From NCBI GenBank assembly GCA_021292165.1, contig CM037877.1:210904715-210968714 (forward strand): a stretch of DNA of 64,000 bases. Reading direction: 5' to 3'. The notes under the pieces are model-generated. The model did no database searches. It was not told where the DNA came from and was given only the letters and a program-made list of their open reading frames with translations. This DNA is from Shinisaurus crocodilurus. Taxonomy: Eukaryota > Chordata > Lepidosauria > Squamata > Shinisauridae. Shown here piece by piece: positions 47,120 to 58,214 of the stretch (position 1 is its first letter; each line of letters begins with the position of its first letter). The translations under genes and the position numbers were made by a program.

Positions 47120-47485
47120 ATTCATTCATCAGTTCATTTATTACATTTCTATACCACCCAATAGCCAAAGCTCTCTGGGTGGTTTACAAAGATTAAAACT
47201 TTAAAAATTCATACAAACATACGACACACAGAGACACACACATATATCAAAAAACAATCAACAAGAAAAAATCAAGACCTGATTAAAACCTCATCATATG
47301 CTGCCAAATGCCTGAGAGAAGAATAAAGTCTTAACTAGGCACTGAAAAGATAACAGTATTGACACCAGGTGGGCCTTCTCAGGGAGATCATTCCACAATT
47401 GGGGGGCCTTCACTGAGAAGGCCCTATCCCTCGTTGCCGCCTTCCGAGCTTCCCTCAGAGCAGGCACCTGGGAGGGCCCAGCTAA
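47120..47485 (-). mobile_element. LINE 3' end fragment
   Basis: Read on the minus strand there is a GC-rich block with AATTGTGGAATGATCTCCCT and GAGAAGGCCCACCTGGTG, then an A/T-rich 3' UTR ending TTGTAAACCACCCAGAGAGC and TATAGAAATGTAATAAATG. The layout fits a squamate L2/CR1-type LINE 3' end. Confidence 0.55.
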
Positions 47486-47906
47486 TCAGATAACAGATTT
47501 ATTTTAGATGTTGTTAAATATAATTAACAGAAGAGCTTAACAGGCCTTTTTTTTTTAAAAGTGGCTTAGCACCATATTATTAGAGGGATTCTCATTCTCT
47601 CTCCCCACCCTACCCAGCATTCACACGTATATACTTAAGTCCTCTGCCACCAGTGAATACCATCCACATATATCCAACAATCATAGATTAACACAATCCA
47701 GACCACACGTGTGCCCACAACTGGAAAGCAGGAAAATGCTCTATGTGCAAAGCAAATAACTCAAGAAAGTTAGTCAAGCCGTAACATTATATCATCAAGG
47801 AATTAAGCATGTAGAAGATTTTCCAGAAAACAAGATACATTTTATTCATGACATTGTTATCCTCCCCATTCTGCAAGGAGTTCATGATTTTCTCCTGTGC
47901 CTGTGT

Positions 47907-48032
47907 TATTCTCCTATCAGCAACCCTGTGAGGTGGGTTAGGTTGCAGTAGACTGGCTCGCAATCCCCAGGAAGTTTCATGGTAGAGTATGATTTGAAGT
48001 GAAGTCCTAGTCTGACACTCTAACCACTACAC
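47907..48032 (-). mobile_element. tRNA-derived SINE (Sauria-like), minus
   Basis: Read on the minus strand it has GGTGTAGTGGTTAGAGTGTC then AGACTAGGAC and a CCTAACCCACCTCACAGG body. Its left side is cut by the hAT-like element that follows at 48033. Confidence 0.65.
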
Positions 48033-48153
48033 CAGCCTTCCCCAGCCTGGTGCCCTCTAGATATGTTGGGCTGCAACACCCACGATTTCCAGCCAACATG
48101 GTCGTTGGAACCGCAGTCCAACACATCTGAAGGGCACCAGGCTGGGGAAGGCT
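48033..48153. mobile_element. hAT-like hairpin element
   Basis: The ends are CAGCCTTCCCCAGCCTGG and CCAGGCTGGGGAAGGCT. The arms include GTTGGGCTGCAACACCCA. The target duplication is not clear. Confidence 0.75.
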
Positions 48154-48342
48154 CCACCATATTTGGCTGACAGCTGTTGGAAACAGGACGTTAGACTAGG
48201 AGGACTTAGCCAAGGCCATCAAATGCATTCAAAGAAGAGGAGGTATGTGTCTCAGTCCCCAAAGTACCCTTTCTCACACATGCACCAGTTGTAACACAAT
48301 AGCCAATTTAGAGAAGGCAAACTAATTAATACCCCACACATA

Positions 48343-48344
<2 letters not shown>

Positions 48345-48380
<36 letters not shown>
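48345..48380. repeat. (CAT)12 microsatellite
   Basis: Twelve CAT units, followed by a LINE-like AAACGTTTATTTATAACG motif. Confidence 0.97.
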
Positions 48381-50309
48381 AAACGTTTATTTATAACGCC
48401 CCTTATACCAAAGGGCGGGACAAATAACATCCATCTCTTCAATTGATTTACTCCCCTCCCCATAAATTTACCTTCCAGATGTTCCCAACCCTTTTGTTTA
48501 TTTATTGCTCAATTCATTCAGGATCTTCCCAAATTCAGTCTCCTTTTCCTTGATCCCCTCTTTGCATCTGTAGAGAAAGTCAAAGGTACCAGCTTACTTG
48601 CTCCTGTTCTTCCCAGTGCTGGGAAATAATGAATCACACAGCCCTTGCCCCAACCCCAATGAGTTAGATACTCACAGATAGGAGACCCAGGGCACTAAGA
48701 AATATACCTGGGGCACCTGCCCTGTGGTCCTACCTCTAAAAATGCCCATGGAACACAAACAATTAATTGACTAAGATTTCACTGATTGGGTGACAGCCCT
48801 ATGATCTACATGGCAGACCTCAGGTCAAATCGGAAGGTGATTTGTTGTGTTAGTTAGTCCATCTCTACAGCCTTCTGTGCTGGCAAATCCCTTTCCTGTT
48901 CAACTTTTTCCCTTATCTCCAGCCATACCTTCCTGTTCTCTCCCCCTCCCCCTCAGGTGGTGGTGGAGGGGAGAAGTTGGATTGTTTGTTTAAGGTTGAT
49001 GCCCAGGAAAACCTGAAGCCAGCTAGCTGAACATGAAATTCACGATGCAGAGTAATTCTGGCTATCTTGTGTGGGATGAACTGGAAAGCTCACCTGTCAT
49101 CCTCTAACAACCTCCCCTCCTGCTTCTTCTAAAGTATGTGTCTATAGAAGGGAGGATGGAAACACAGCTGTAATTTATTTAATTTCATCTCTCAGAATTA
49201 GCTCCAGGTTTCCGGTGAGCTGGCCCTTCATCAAGGAGCAAGGCTAATAACATGCTGCTAGAAATCTCTTATTACCCAAAATGGAAGGCAGAAATGTTGC
49301 CTTGACACAGCGGTTTCCCTGGGTACAAAGACAAAAAGAAGAAAATCCACAATCCAGAATTGTAGACTCTCCCTTCTCTAAGATTTGGGAATCAGCATTC
49401 AATTGCTCAATTGAATTCTTCAATAAAAATTATTAAGTCGCACTGAACACCCTGGGAATTACTTTTGAGTAAATAGTGTTGTAAATATAGTGTCTTGCCA
49501 GTCAGTAACAACAGCAGCCGCAACAAAAGAAATCAGTCAATTGTTTTGTCCTTCCAAAATTGAAATATATATATCCATCTATAGCACCGGGCTTCAGGTT
49601 TGTTTTTCAGCAACTCAGGTTGTTAACCAGAAAGGAGGTGAGGAGTGCCAGTAACAGTACTTTGAAATTGAAATAGAAAACTATTTCTGTTTCAAAACAA
49701 AAGTTATAAAGCTGCAAGATTAAAAGTAAAAAGTATTTGTTGCAAAGAGGGGGAAATGAGGCGTTATGGGTTGTGGCATTTATTTAATGTATTTATTATT
49801 TTAAAGATCCGTCTTCCTTCTCATTTTCCCCCTTCCCCCCCTCCCCTGACACATTAAAGGTGGCTGCAGCAGGAGTTGATGAAACAGGTCAAGGTGTCTG
49901 GTACCAAAGTGAGGGGGCAATAAGCTAGGCCCTCCAGAAAAGCAGAGGCACACATTTCAGATTATTGTAGGGGTAAAGAACGGTTTGTTCACCAGGCCAC
50001 CTTGTCTGAAACCTATTTTGACGCCTGTCCTGCAGGTACGAGCAGCCACACCACGAGGCAGGGTTATGTCAGCTGGTGCGGGGTAAAAATCTCAGTCTCG
50101 TCTGTGTATTAACTGCATTGCAGAGATGCATAGGCCTAGGAACATGCCCCAAATTGACCGCTTCTGAGCGGTAGCTCTTTGACCAGCTTCCAAGCACGGC
50201 AACACCATGTGCGAGTAGAAGGCTTGTGAACCACATTAGCCCGTGCCTGCATGCTGACACCCATGCGCTGCAGCTAATGGAACGATGCTAACAGTTCCAG
50301 CTGCACCAG
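48381..50309. other. Non-coding stretch
   Basis: No gene, clear repeat or regulatory motif is recognised apart from short A/T-rich patches. Confidence 0.4.
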
Positions 50310-50690
50310 CTAATGTGGTACTGGTATAGAGGTTAGAGCAGCCTTCTTCAACCAGGTGCCCTCCAGATGTTTTGGACTTCCACACCCATCAGCCCCAGCC
50401 AGCATGGCCAACATTTAGGAATGTTGGGAGTTGTCATCCAGAAACACCTGGAGAGCATCCAGTTGAGGAAGGCTGGGTTAGAGCATCAGGCTAGGCTAGC
50501 ACTGGAATGGGAACCCCCCCCCCCTTCAAATCACCACTCGGCCATGAAGCTGACTTGGGCCAATCACCATCTCTTGCCCTCACCTACTTCACAGTGTTGG
50601 CGTTGCAAGGATAAAAGGTGGAAAGAGAGCCAGGCACAATGTCTTGAGCTCCTCGGAAGGAAAGTAGGATATAAAGGGTAAAAAGTTTAA
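50310..50690 (+). mobile_element. Sauria-like SINE interrupted by a hAT-like element
   Basis: The head around 50315-50338 (GTGGTACTGGTATAGAGG) continues after the insertion at 50476 (GGTTAGAGCATCAGGCTAGG). It goes on through CACTCGGCCATGAAGCTG to CTTGAGCTCCTCGGAAGG and GATATAAAGGG. Confidence 0.7.
50339..50475. mobile_element. hAT-like hairpin element, exact 8-bp duplication
   Basis: GGTTAGAG is duplicated at 50331-50338 and 50476-50483. The ends are CAGCCTTCTTCAACCAGG and CAGTTGAGGAAGGCTG. Total 137 bp. Confidence 0.92.
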
Positions 50691-52000
50691 AAATCATGTT
50701 TGCTCAGATGAGCAGGCAGGCAGGCTTTCCTGACATGCCTGCATTAAGACAGAGTTGAGCTCTGCCCTCAACCTATGGCCACAGCTCCAGCATCTTGTCT
50801 GTTTCACCCTCTGTCAGCAACCCTCCCCCCCCCCCACTTCTCCGAGTTATTAACAGAAGAATAAAAATGTAAATCAAACCAAGTGGGAAAAACATAAAGC
50901 AGCCCCAAACAGGTCCCCCCTCTTAACCTCTGGGCCTTGGTAGTGGGCAGGGATTAAACCCTGTACCACATGACCAGAGCGCTTGTATTTATATGTCACT
51001 GTGTAAAACCCACCCTGCTGAGCCGCCTTTTCTCCGCCTGAGGCTAGGGGCTTCTGCCTGAGCGTCTCGCCCAACAGACACACAAAGGGGATTAGCCAAG
51101 AGCCTCTCAGCCCTGCAGAGTAATCCATCAAATTATCCCCTTGTTGGTGTTGCTGTCCTCTTCATAGAAGGGGGGGGGGCACCCTCTAAAGGCTTTTGAA
51201 GAAGCTGAAATTACACTTGAGCCTGGAACAGTTCGCCCAGCTGCTTCCAGCCCGAGAGCCACAATGGGACGGTTGTAAACAGAATACTGAGAGATTGGAG
51301 GGAAAGTTGAGGGGAGACGTGCCAGGCGAAAGAGGACAGACAGACACTGTTAAAGGGGGCAGCGGCCTCCCTCATGTGTCAAAATCCAACAGGTGGCCCA
51401 GCTCCCCTCCCTCAGTTCCTTTCTGTCTCCAGTAACAGAAACAGCAGCACTGAAAAGAAGCTGACAATCTATCCCCACCCCTTTCGCCATTTAGGGAAGG
51501 GGTCTACATTTCTAGAAGTTGGGTTTCCTATTATGTAGCAGTGCCCCAGGCATTTTCCTTCCTTCTAAGCTATGCCAAGTTCAGGGCCTTTTATCTCTCC
51601 CCTGTTTCTTCATAGATAGGGAACAGATCCAAGTGCCATTCGTGACCAGTCGTTTCCCAGACACCCCGAGTAATTCCTTGCTTAGCTGCATTTGACCACC
51701 AGGTTGTATTCCTGACTGCTTCAAGGTTTTAAAGTCACAGAGTTGTTGAGAGATAACAGCCAGCATGTCCATGAATGATGCCAGTTTGGAGATGGAGTTT
51801 TGCAGAAGTTTCACTTACAAATTCCCCACAAGATTATTTATTTGGGGGTTAAGGAAGCAACCAGGGTGCATGTTTGTGTGTTTGAAACGCTGGTAAGTTA
51901 GCAACTTCTAAGTTACACCACCATTTCCAGATCCCACAATGAGGATCACAAGCACTGTTTGCTCAAGGTTCTGTTCATTTCAATAGGGGCTGTTTTGCCA
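50691..52000. other. Non-coding stretch, moderately GC-rich near 51.0-51.4 kb
   Basis: No gene is supported. A few CpGs around 51020-51075 and 51230-51330 make this a possible regulatory segment upstream of SLC45A3, without further evidence. Confidence 0.3.
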
Positions 52001-52009
52001 CAGGATCCC

Positions 52010-52600
52010 CAAAAGGGATTGGCAAAGGTTCTTTGAGGGATTTTCTGACCATAATAAATACTCCTCCAGGAAGTCAAAGCCAAACATGTTTATTGTAAAG
52101 TCGAGCCACAAGTACAACAATGCTCTCCTCCCAGTTCCCTAGTGGAAATCCCACCCCTTAGCAGCACGGTCACTGTTCAACCAACCCGAATGCAAAGTCC
52201 AGCAGCTCTCCACCTGGGTATTGGCTTTCCACGTTGGGCTTCTGCAAGGCTCTCTGCACAGCGTCGTCTGCTCCTCCTTGCTCCTCCTTGCTCCTTCCAG
52301 TTCTTCAGTACTTCACACGCAACTGCCACTAACGACCACCACACTCCCCATCTGCACTTGCTCCTCTTAAATAGGACCAAGTTTCTTGGATTGCAGATCT
52401 CGTGCTTAACTGTTAGCACCTGTGCTGTCCTTCTGGCCAGCAGCCAGGTCACAGCCGGTGAGTTGCTCTTGATTGCATCAGGCTGGCAAGCAGCCAAGTA
52501 GCCAAGGCCGCTTGCTGATTAGCTTTCTTAAAGCAAACCTAGAGCATAGAGGCAGAACTCTGTACAACACTCCTGTACTCCTCGCCATCTTCCACGACTC
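52010..52600 (-). other. LTR-like or promoter-like segment
   Basis: Read on the minus strand, a TATTTAAG TATA-like box (near 52370) is followed about 280 bp later by AATAAA (near 52090), the order found in an LTR. A tandem CTCCTCCTTG lies near 52270. Matching TG/CA ends and a target duplication were not found. Confidence 0.25.
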
Positions 52601-52904
52601 CCAGTACAGGGGCTTGAGAAGGAGAAGCACTCGGTCCTTGTACTGTGCCTACAGTCAAAGTGTTCACTTTCAAGATGAGATCATTCCCAATCTCTTTAAA
52701 AAATCTGGACTAAACTGCAAGATCAAAGCACTTTAAACAACAATGTTTTTATTCCAAGACGTTATTTGAGAAAGCAAGGAGGGAGGGAGGGAGGGAGCGG
52801 GACATTTCTTTTAATCCAGCTTCCTGGCAAATGCACAGTTCAATTGCACATCATATACATGGCAACAGACAACTGCCACACATGACCTGCAGCAGGGATA
52901 TTGG

Positions 52905-52972
52905 CCATGCTGGCTGAGGCTGATGGGAGTTGTAGTCCAAAACATCTGGAGGGCTCCAGGTTGCCTACCCCT
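52905..52972. mobile_element. hAT-like hairpin element, right half only
   Basis: It contains GATGGGAGTTGTAGTCC, AAACATCTGGAGGGC and the end GGTTGCCTACCCCTG. Confidence 0.6.
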
Positions 52973-53040
52973 GGTCTGCACTCTAGATGGATGAAACTGG
53001 GGAGTCTTTTTTGTTTTTGCTATGTTTTAGTCAGAGTATG

Positions 53041-53212
53041 AGCCACGCCTGTGGCTCACGCTGGCTCAGCTTGTCTGAGCGTGGAAAGCTAAGCAGAGTC
53101 AAGCCTGGTTATTACTTGGATGGGAGACCCCTCCTCTAGTTTCCTGCATTGAGCAGGGGGTTGGACTCGATGGCCTTGTAGGCTCCTTCCAACTCTATGA
53201 TCTATGAAATCT
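53041..53212 (+). mobile_element. 5S rRNA-derived SINE with CR1-like tail
   Basis: The segment AAAGCTAAGCAGAGTC then AAGCCTGG, TACTTGGATGGGAGACC, corresponds to the promoter half of 5S rRNA (boxes A to C). The end, GGGTTGGACTCGATGGCC then TTCCAACTCTATGAT, is a CR1-type 3' terminus, so a CR1 LINE would supply mobilisation. A minus-strand sister lies at 63680-63843. Confidence 0.85.
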
Positions 53213-53298
53213 ATGTACTTGGATGAGATTATATAACCTGTCTTTCCCCTAAGGAAGTCAAAGCAGCATACATGGTTTTCCTCTCCCTAACCCCATAT
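53213..53298 (-). repeat. Left flank of a SINE/LINE repeat split by the L2
   Basis: ACCTGTCTTTCCCCTAAGG and CATGGTTTTCCTCTCCC, read on the minus strand, belong to a repeat that continues at about 56873 with TTATCCTCACAAG, beyond the L2 insertion. Confidence 0.5.
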
Positions 53299-56200
53299 TA
53301 CTGCCCTGAAGACCTGCAGCCCAGCCAGCATTTTGGGCTTCTCCAGGGAGGGAGGTAAGCTGGTGACCTCCATCTGCAGCCAGCTTTTTCCCCTCCCTGG
53401 TGGTTCCCTGCTGGACTGGGGCCCTGCCTCTGCAGCAGCCAGGAGGAGCTGCCCCCTGGACTGATTGGGGAGTGGTGCCAGCTGCCCCAGCAGAGCCAAC
53501 TGCTACATCTGCCGGCCTGCGGAGCGGGGCGGCGACGCCCCGGCGGCAACGTCCCCTGAAGGGGACGACGCCAAAGGGGTCGCCACTTGGGGGGTGGCAC
53601 GAGGGCGAGGGCCTACCCCCCTGTCTGAGCTGGGTTGGGGTTTTAGGGATTTTAGGGGTTGGTTTTAGGGGCGGGTCTCCCGCCTGATCGGCGGAAGCAG
53701 GGGGGGCATGTGTTCATCTCAGGGAGATTATGGGGGGGAGTTCCGGGGGGCAAAACATACCATTGTTGAGCGGCAGACGCTGGCAGAGTGCTAGGGGCAG
53801 GCCATGCCGATTAAGGGGAACAGGGGATCGATGCTTAATATCTATCCCTTGTTCCAGGCCTGCCCAGAGCCAAGGGATAACTGGGGGGGGGGTGGCTCCT
53901 TCCCCACCCTTGCATTTGCTGCTGTGTAATGCCAGGTCCGTTACCCAAAAAACATCTGTAATCCATGACATGATCCTGGATGAGGGTGCAGACCTGGCAT
54001 GTATTACGGAAACCTGGCTGGACGAGGCCGCTGCTCCAACTCTGGCGGCCTTGTGTCCGGCTGGTTTCTCGTATGCCCAGCAGCCAAGGGTTGGGGAGGG
54101 GGAGTGGCTGTTATCTACTGGGAGTCCTTGGTCCTCACCAGACTCCCTCTCCAGGAAACCAAGTTTATTGAGTGCATGTACTGGAGGTTGGGTCCAAAGG
54201 GCAGTCTGGGGATTCTGCTCGTGTACCGTCCACCCCGCTGCACGACAGACTCCCCGGCCGAGGTGCTGGAGGTGGTCTCTGATGTGCGTGTCTTGTCCCC
54301 CAGGCTATTGGTGTTGGGGGACTTCAACGTGCATTCGGGGGCTGCCCTCACGGGGGCACCTCAGGACTTCATGGAGACCATGGCTTCCTGGGAGCTGCAC
54401 CCTGTATTAACTGGACCTACCCATGTAGCCGGTCATGCGCTGGACTTGGTTTTTGTTTCTGGAGAGGGGGGAAATGATCTGGAAATCGGGGGTATATCCA
54501 CCACCCCCTTGTCATGGTCAGATCACTATCTGGTGGGGTTGGATTTCTCGGTGCCACAACCCTCTGCAGGGGTGAGGGACCTATTAGGATGGTCCGCCCC
54601 AGGCGTCTTATGGATCCGGATGGATTCCTGAACGCACTTGGGGAATTGGAGCACACAAACGGTAGCTCGGTTGAGACCCTGGTGGATGACTGGAAGGTTG
54701 CAATCATCAGGGCATTAGACCGAGTTGCCCCGAAGCGCCCTCTTCGCCTAAACAGAGCTCGCGCGGCACCATGGTTCACTCCGTCGCTGCGAGCTCTGAA
54801 ACAAGAGGTGAGAAGGCTAGAGCGCCGATGGCGAAATTCCCGCTCCGAAGACGATCGAACACGGGTTAGAGCTGCATCTTCAGCCTACCGGGTGGCGGTG
54901 AAGGCAGCAAAAAAGAATTTCTATGCTGCCTCCATTGCGTCTGCAGAGTGCTGCCCCAGGAGGCTGTTCCAAGTGGTCCGGAGTCTGGTCGGTCCAGTCG
55001 CTCTGGACCCACTGGAACAGTCAAAAGCCTCCTGTGAGGCTTTAGCGAAGCACTTCGCAGATAAAATCGATTGGATTAGGAGTGGGATATCGTACGTCGT
55101 GGACACAGGGAGTGAGCGGGAGGAGGCCAATGGCAGACCGGTTTTGTGGGATCGGTTTCGGCTTCTTCCTTCTGATGAAGTTGACAAGGTGCTTTCATCT
55201 GTGAGGCCGACCACCTGCTTGTGTGATCCTTGCCCGTCCTGGCTCATCATGAGCTGTAGGGAGAGACTGGGTGAGGGGATCAAGGCGGTGGTGAATGCCT
55301 CCCTCGAGGAGGGAGTGATGCCATCAGCCATCAAGGAGGCAGTAATAAGACCGCTTCTAAAGAAGCCCTCCTTGGATCCCCAGGATTTAAACAACTTTCA
55401 CCCAGTCTCCAATTTACCATTTCTGGGCAAGGTGATCGAGCGGGTGGTGGGTGCTCAGTTGAAGGCACACTTGGATGAAGCCGATTATTTAGATCCGTGC
55501 CAGTCGGGCTTCAGGTCTGGACATGGGACGGAGACAGGCCTTGGTCGCCTTGGTGGATGATATGAGGAGGGCTTTGGATAGGGGCGAATGCTCCTTTCTA
55601 GTCCTCCTCGATCTCTCAGCGGCTTTTGATACCGTTGACCATGGTATCGTCCTGGACCGTCTGGAGGGGTTGGGCTTGGGAGGCACTGTATTGCAGTGGT
55701 TCCGGTCCTTCCTCTCTGGAAGGTATCAGAGGGTAGTTCTCGGGGGAGAGACTTCGGACCCTAGGCTGCTCACTTGTGGAGTGCCGCAGGGTTCCATCCT
55801 CTCCCCGATGTTATTCAACATCTACCTCAAGCCGCTGGGAGCTATCATCAGGAGGTTTGGGGTGCAGTGTCATCAGTATGCGGATGACACGCAGCTCTAC
55901 CTCTGTTTTAAGTCCTCACCGAGGTTGGCCGTTGAGACCCTGTCCAAGTGCCTGGAGTCAGTGGCTGGCTGGATGGGAAGGAACATGCTGAAACTGAACC
56001 CCGACAAGACCAAGGTACTTCTGGTGGGGGACAAGGGAAGGTTAGGGGATGTTGACCTGGTGCTGAATGGGGTACATCTACCCCTGAAGGACCAGGTCCG
56101 CAGCTTGGGGGTCATTCTAGACTCTCAGCTATCCATGGAGGCTCAGGTGGCAGCTGTGAGCCGGGCGGCGCTGTATCAACTCCATCTGATACGGCAGCTG

Positions 56201-56872
56201 CGCCCCTACCTTCCTAATCACCTGCTCCCATCAGTGGTTCATGCTTTGGTCTCCTCTCGCCTAGACTACTGTAATGCGCTCTACGTGGGGTTACCCTTGA
56301 AGACGGTCCGGAAGCTTCAGCTGGTACAGAACGCGGCGGCTCGCCTGATTAAGGGCAGCTGCCGGCGTGATCACATCACACCAGTGCTTAATGAGTTGCA
56401 CTGGCTACCAGTTGCTTGCCGAGCCGAATTCAAGGTGTTGGTTTTGACCTTTAAAACCCTACATGGCTCCGGCCCAGCTTATCTCAAGGAGCGCCTCCAG
56501 CAACATCAAGTAGGCCGCTCAACAAGGTCTGCCACGGACGGCCTTCTCCTTATCCCATCAGCCAGAGCAGCCAGGCTGGTGGGGACTAGGAAGAGGGCCT
56601 TCTCTGTGGCGGCCCCCACATTATGGAACTCCCTCCCTAGTGACCTTCGCCATGCCCCCTCCGTGATGAGCTTCCGCCGTGCATTAAAAACATGGCTGTT
56701 CAGGCGGGAATATGGGGTGGGTTAGGTTTTTAATAAGAATTTTTTATATTGTTTTAATCATTATATTTTATTGTGTTTTACTGTATTTTAATTGTACATC
56801 GCCCAGGGTGGCCGGGTGGCCGGGTGACCGGCCAGATGGGAGATTAATAAATATAATAATAAATAAATAAAT
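53299..56872 (+). pseudogene. Nearly full-length L2-clade LINE, ORF2 broken by frameshifts
   Basis: GC-rich 5' region 53299 to about 53900. ORF2 then runs in four frame segments: about 53910-54080 (endonuclease start with CITETWLDE), 54090-54600 (VYRPP, GDFNVHSG and SDHYL motifs), 54590-55545 (linker and reverse-transcriptase start, PVSNLPFLGKVIERV and QSGFRSGHGTET) and 55540-56725 (LLDLSAAFDTVDH, GVPQGSILSPMLFNIY, YADD at 55877-55888, and the C-terminal HWLPV and WNSLPSDL region). Each change of frame looks like a small indel, and few in-frame stops are seen within segments, so loss is recent. The 3' end is GCCCAGGGTGGCCGGG, CCGGCCAGATGGGAG and a TAATAAATAA tail. No separate ORF1 is seen. 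It is inactive unless shifted copies exist elsewhere. Confidence 0.9.
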
Positions 56873-57120
56873 TATCCTCACAAGTCTGAGGGGTAGTTTA
56901 GACAGAGCTTGACATCCACAACATACATTTTTTTTATCCCACCTTTCCCTACAGGCAGCTCTGGGTGGCCTACATGTCCCACCCCCTTATTATCCTCACA
57001 ACAATCCTGTGAGGTAGACTAGATGGCTCAAGGTCATCCAGTGAGCTTCATGCCTGACTGATGACTTGAACCTGGGTCTCCCAAGTCCTGCTCTGACACT
57101 AACCACCTTGCAGGATCTGC
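56873..57120 (-). mobile_element. tRNA-derived SINE-like repeats, minus
   Basis: Read on the minus strand 56945-57115 shows GGTTAGTGTCAGAGCAGG, GAGACCCAGGTTCAAG, GAAGCTCACTGGATGACC and AGGATTGTTGTGAGG, a Sauria-like body. The first part (56873-56944) continues the repeat split by the L2. Confidence 0.6.
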
Positions 57121-57134
57121 ATATGGCTACAAGA

Positions 57135-57312
57135 TGCGTCTGATTCTGTGACACTTCCCTGTTCTGCATAATATCTTACTAAAAAAAACTTAATTGTGTT
57201 TTAATTGCACTTTTATTATTGTTTCAATTAAATTTTATTTATGATTGTAACCCACCTTGAGTGAGATTTTTCTTGGTAGAAAGATGGGGTACAAATCAAA
57301 TCAATCAATCAA
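57135..57312 (+). mobile_element. LINE 3' UTR fragment
   Basis: An A/T-rich stretch leads to TTGTAACCCACCTTGAGTG, AGATGGGGTACAAATC and an (AATC)n tail, the usual terminus of squamate L2/CR1-type LINEs. Confidence 0.55.
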
Positions 57313-57775
57313 CCAACAGTAGTGTAGCTGCCTCTCCCGTCACACCACTACTTAGCTTCCAAAAAACAACAACCCTACTTTCTTTTGCTCATAAGACACT
57401 GCTGCTCTTTGGAGAGGCAGACCTGATGTTCTCAAAGAACTGGCAATACAGAAACAGCTGGAGGGATAAGACACAACATATTGGGGGGGGGGAGAGATAT
57501 ATATAAATATGTCTTATACCCTACATTGCCAAGGAAGTCCAAACAACTGGGGTGGAAGGTGCTTGGCTCTCGCTCATTTTGCGTCTTTCAGTCCCAGATC
57601 TGGAAGGAAAGCACTTTGAGCTATATTCCCTCTGCCAATCTTCTACTAGCACTCAAGCAGCTGAAATACATGATTCCAGCAACACAGAATTTGAATAATT
57701 AACATGATCTTGCTATTCACACAAGCCCCAGCGAATCTAGAAAGCAACAAGCTATGGCCACCCATCACCTACATG
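57313..57775. other. Non-coding stretch
   Basis: No gene is recognised. A poly-G run lies near 57484. Confidence 0.35.
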
Positions 57776-57777
57776 GG

Positions 57778-58097
57778 CTGGTTCGCACAGCATGACAGCC
57801 CACCACGGTTTATTTAACCCACGGTGAGGCTGCAGCATGTGCAGGGTGTGTGCAACTGCCATTTTGCATATCCAAACTCTGCTCAGGGGTTATGGGGTTG
57901 TGCGAACCCGGCGAGTGTCGTTTATGCAAGGGGTAAACAACCTTCACATAACCCTAGAACACACACTGTGAGTTTGCACTGACACGACTTCCCCCGAGTG
58001 GGTGCTGGATATGCAAAGTGGAGCCCGTGGGTGCTGCGGTTCATCATGGGTTAAATAACCCACGACAAGCGGCATCATATCATATGATCCAGGTCAT
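57778..58097. mobile_element. GGTTCGCAC-type palindromic element
   Basis: The left end is GGCTGGTTCGCACAGCATG, CACCACGGTTTATTTAACCC. The right end is TGGGTTAAATAACCCACG, GATCCAGGTCAT. An inner pair of CGAACCC and GGGTAAACAACC motifs is seen. It is related to 45166-45532. Confidence 0.65.
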
Positions 58098-58183
58098 ACT
58101 GTGGATGTTTTGGTCTCAAGTCCAGAATACCAAATGGAGATTTTCCAATTCTCTACTCACCCATTCTTTCTCTCTCTCTCAGT

Positions 58184-58214
<31 letters not shown>

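Noticed and set aside
48345..48380. CRISPR-like regular repeat
   Set aside because: It is a simple (CAT)12 microsatellite without spacers.
53041..53140. Possible 5S rRNA gene
   Set aside because: Only part of 5S is present, it is diverged, and it is fused to a CR1 tail, so it is a SINE.
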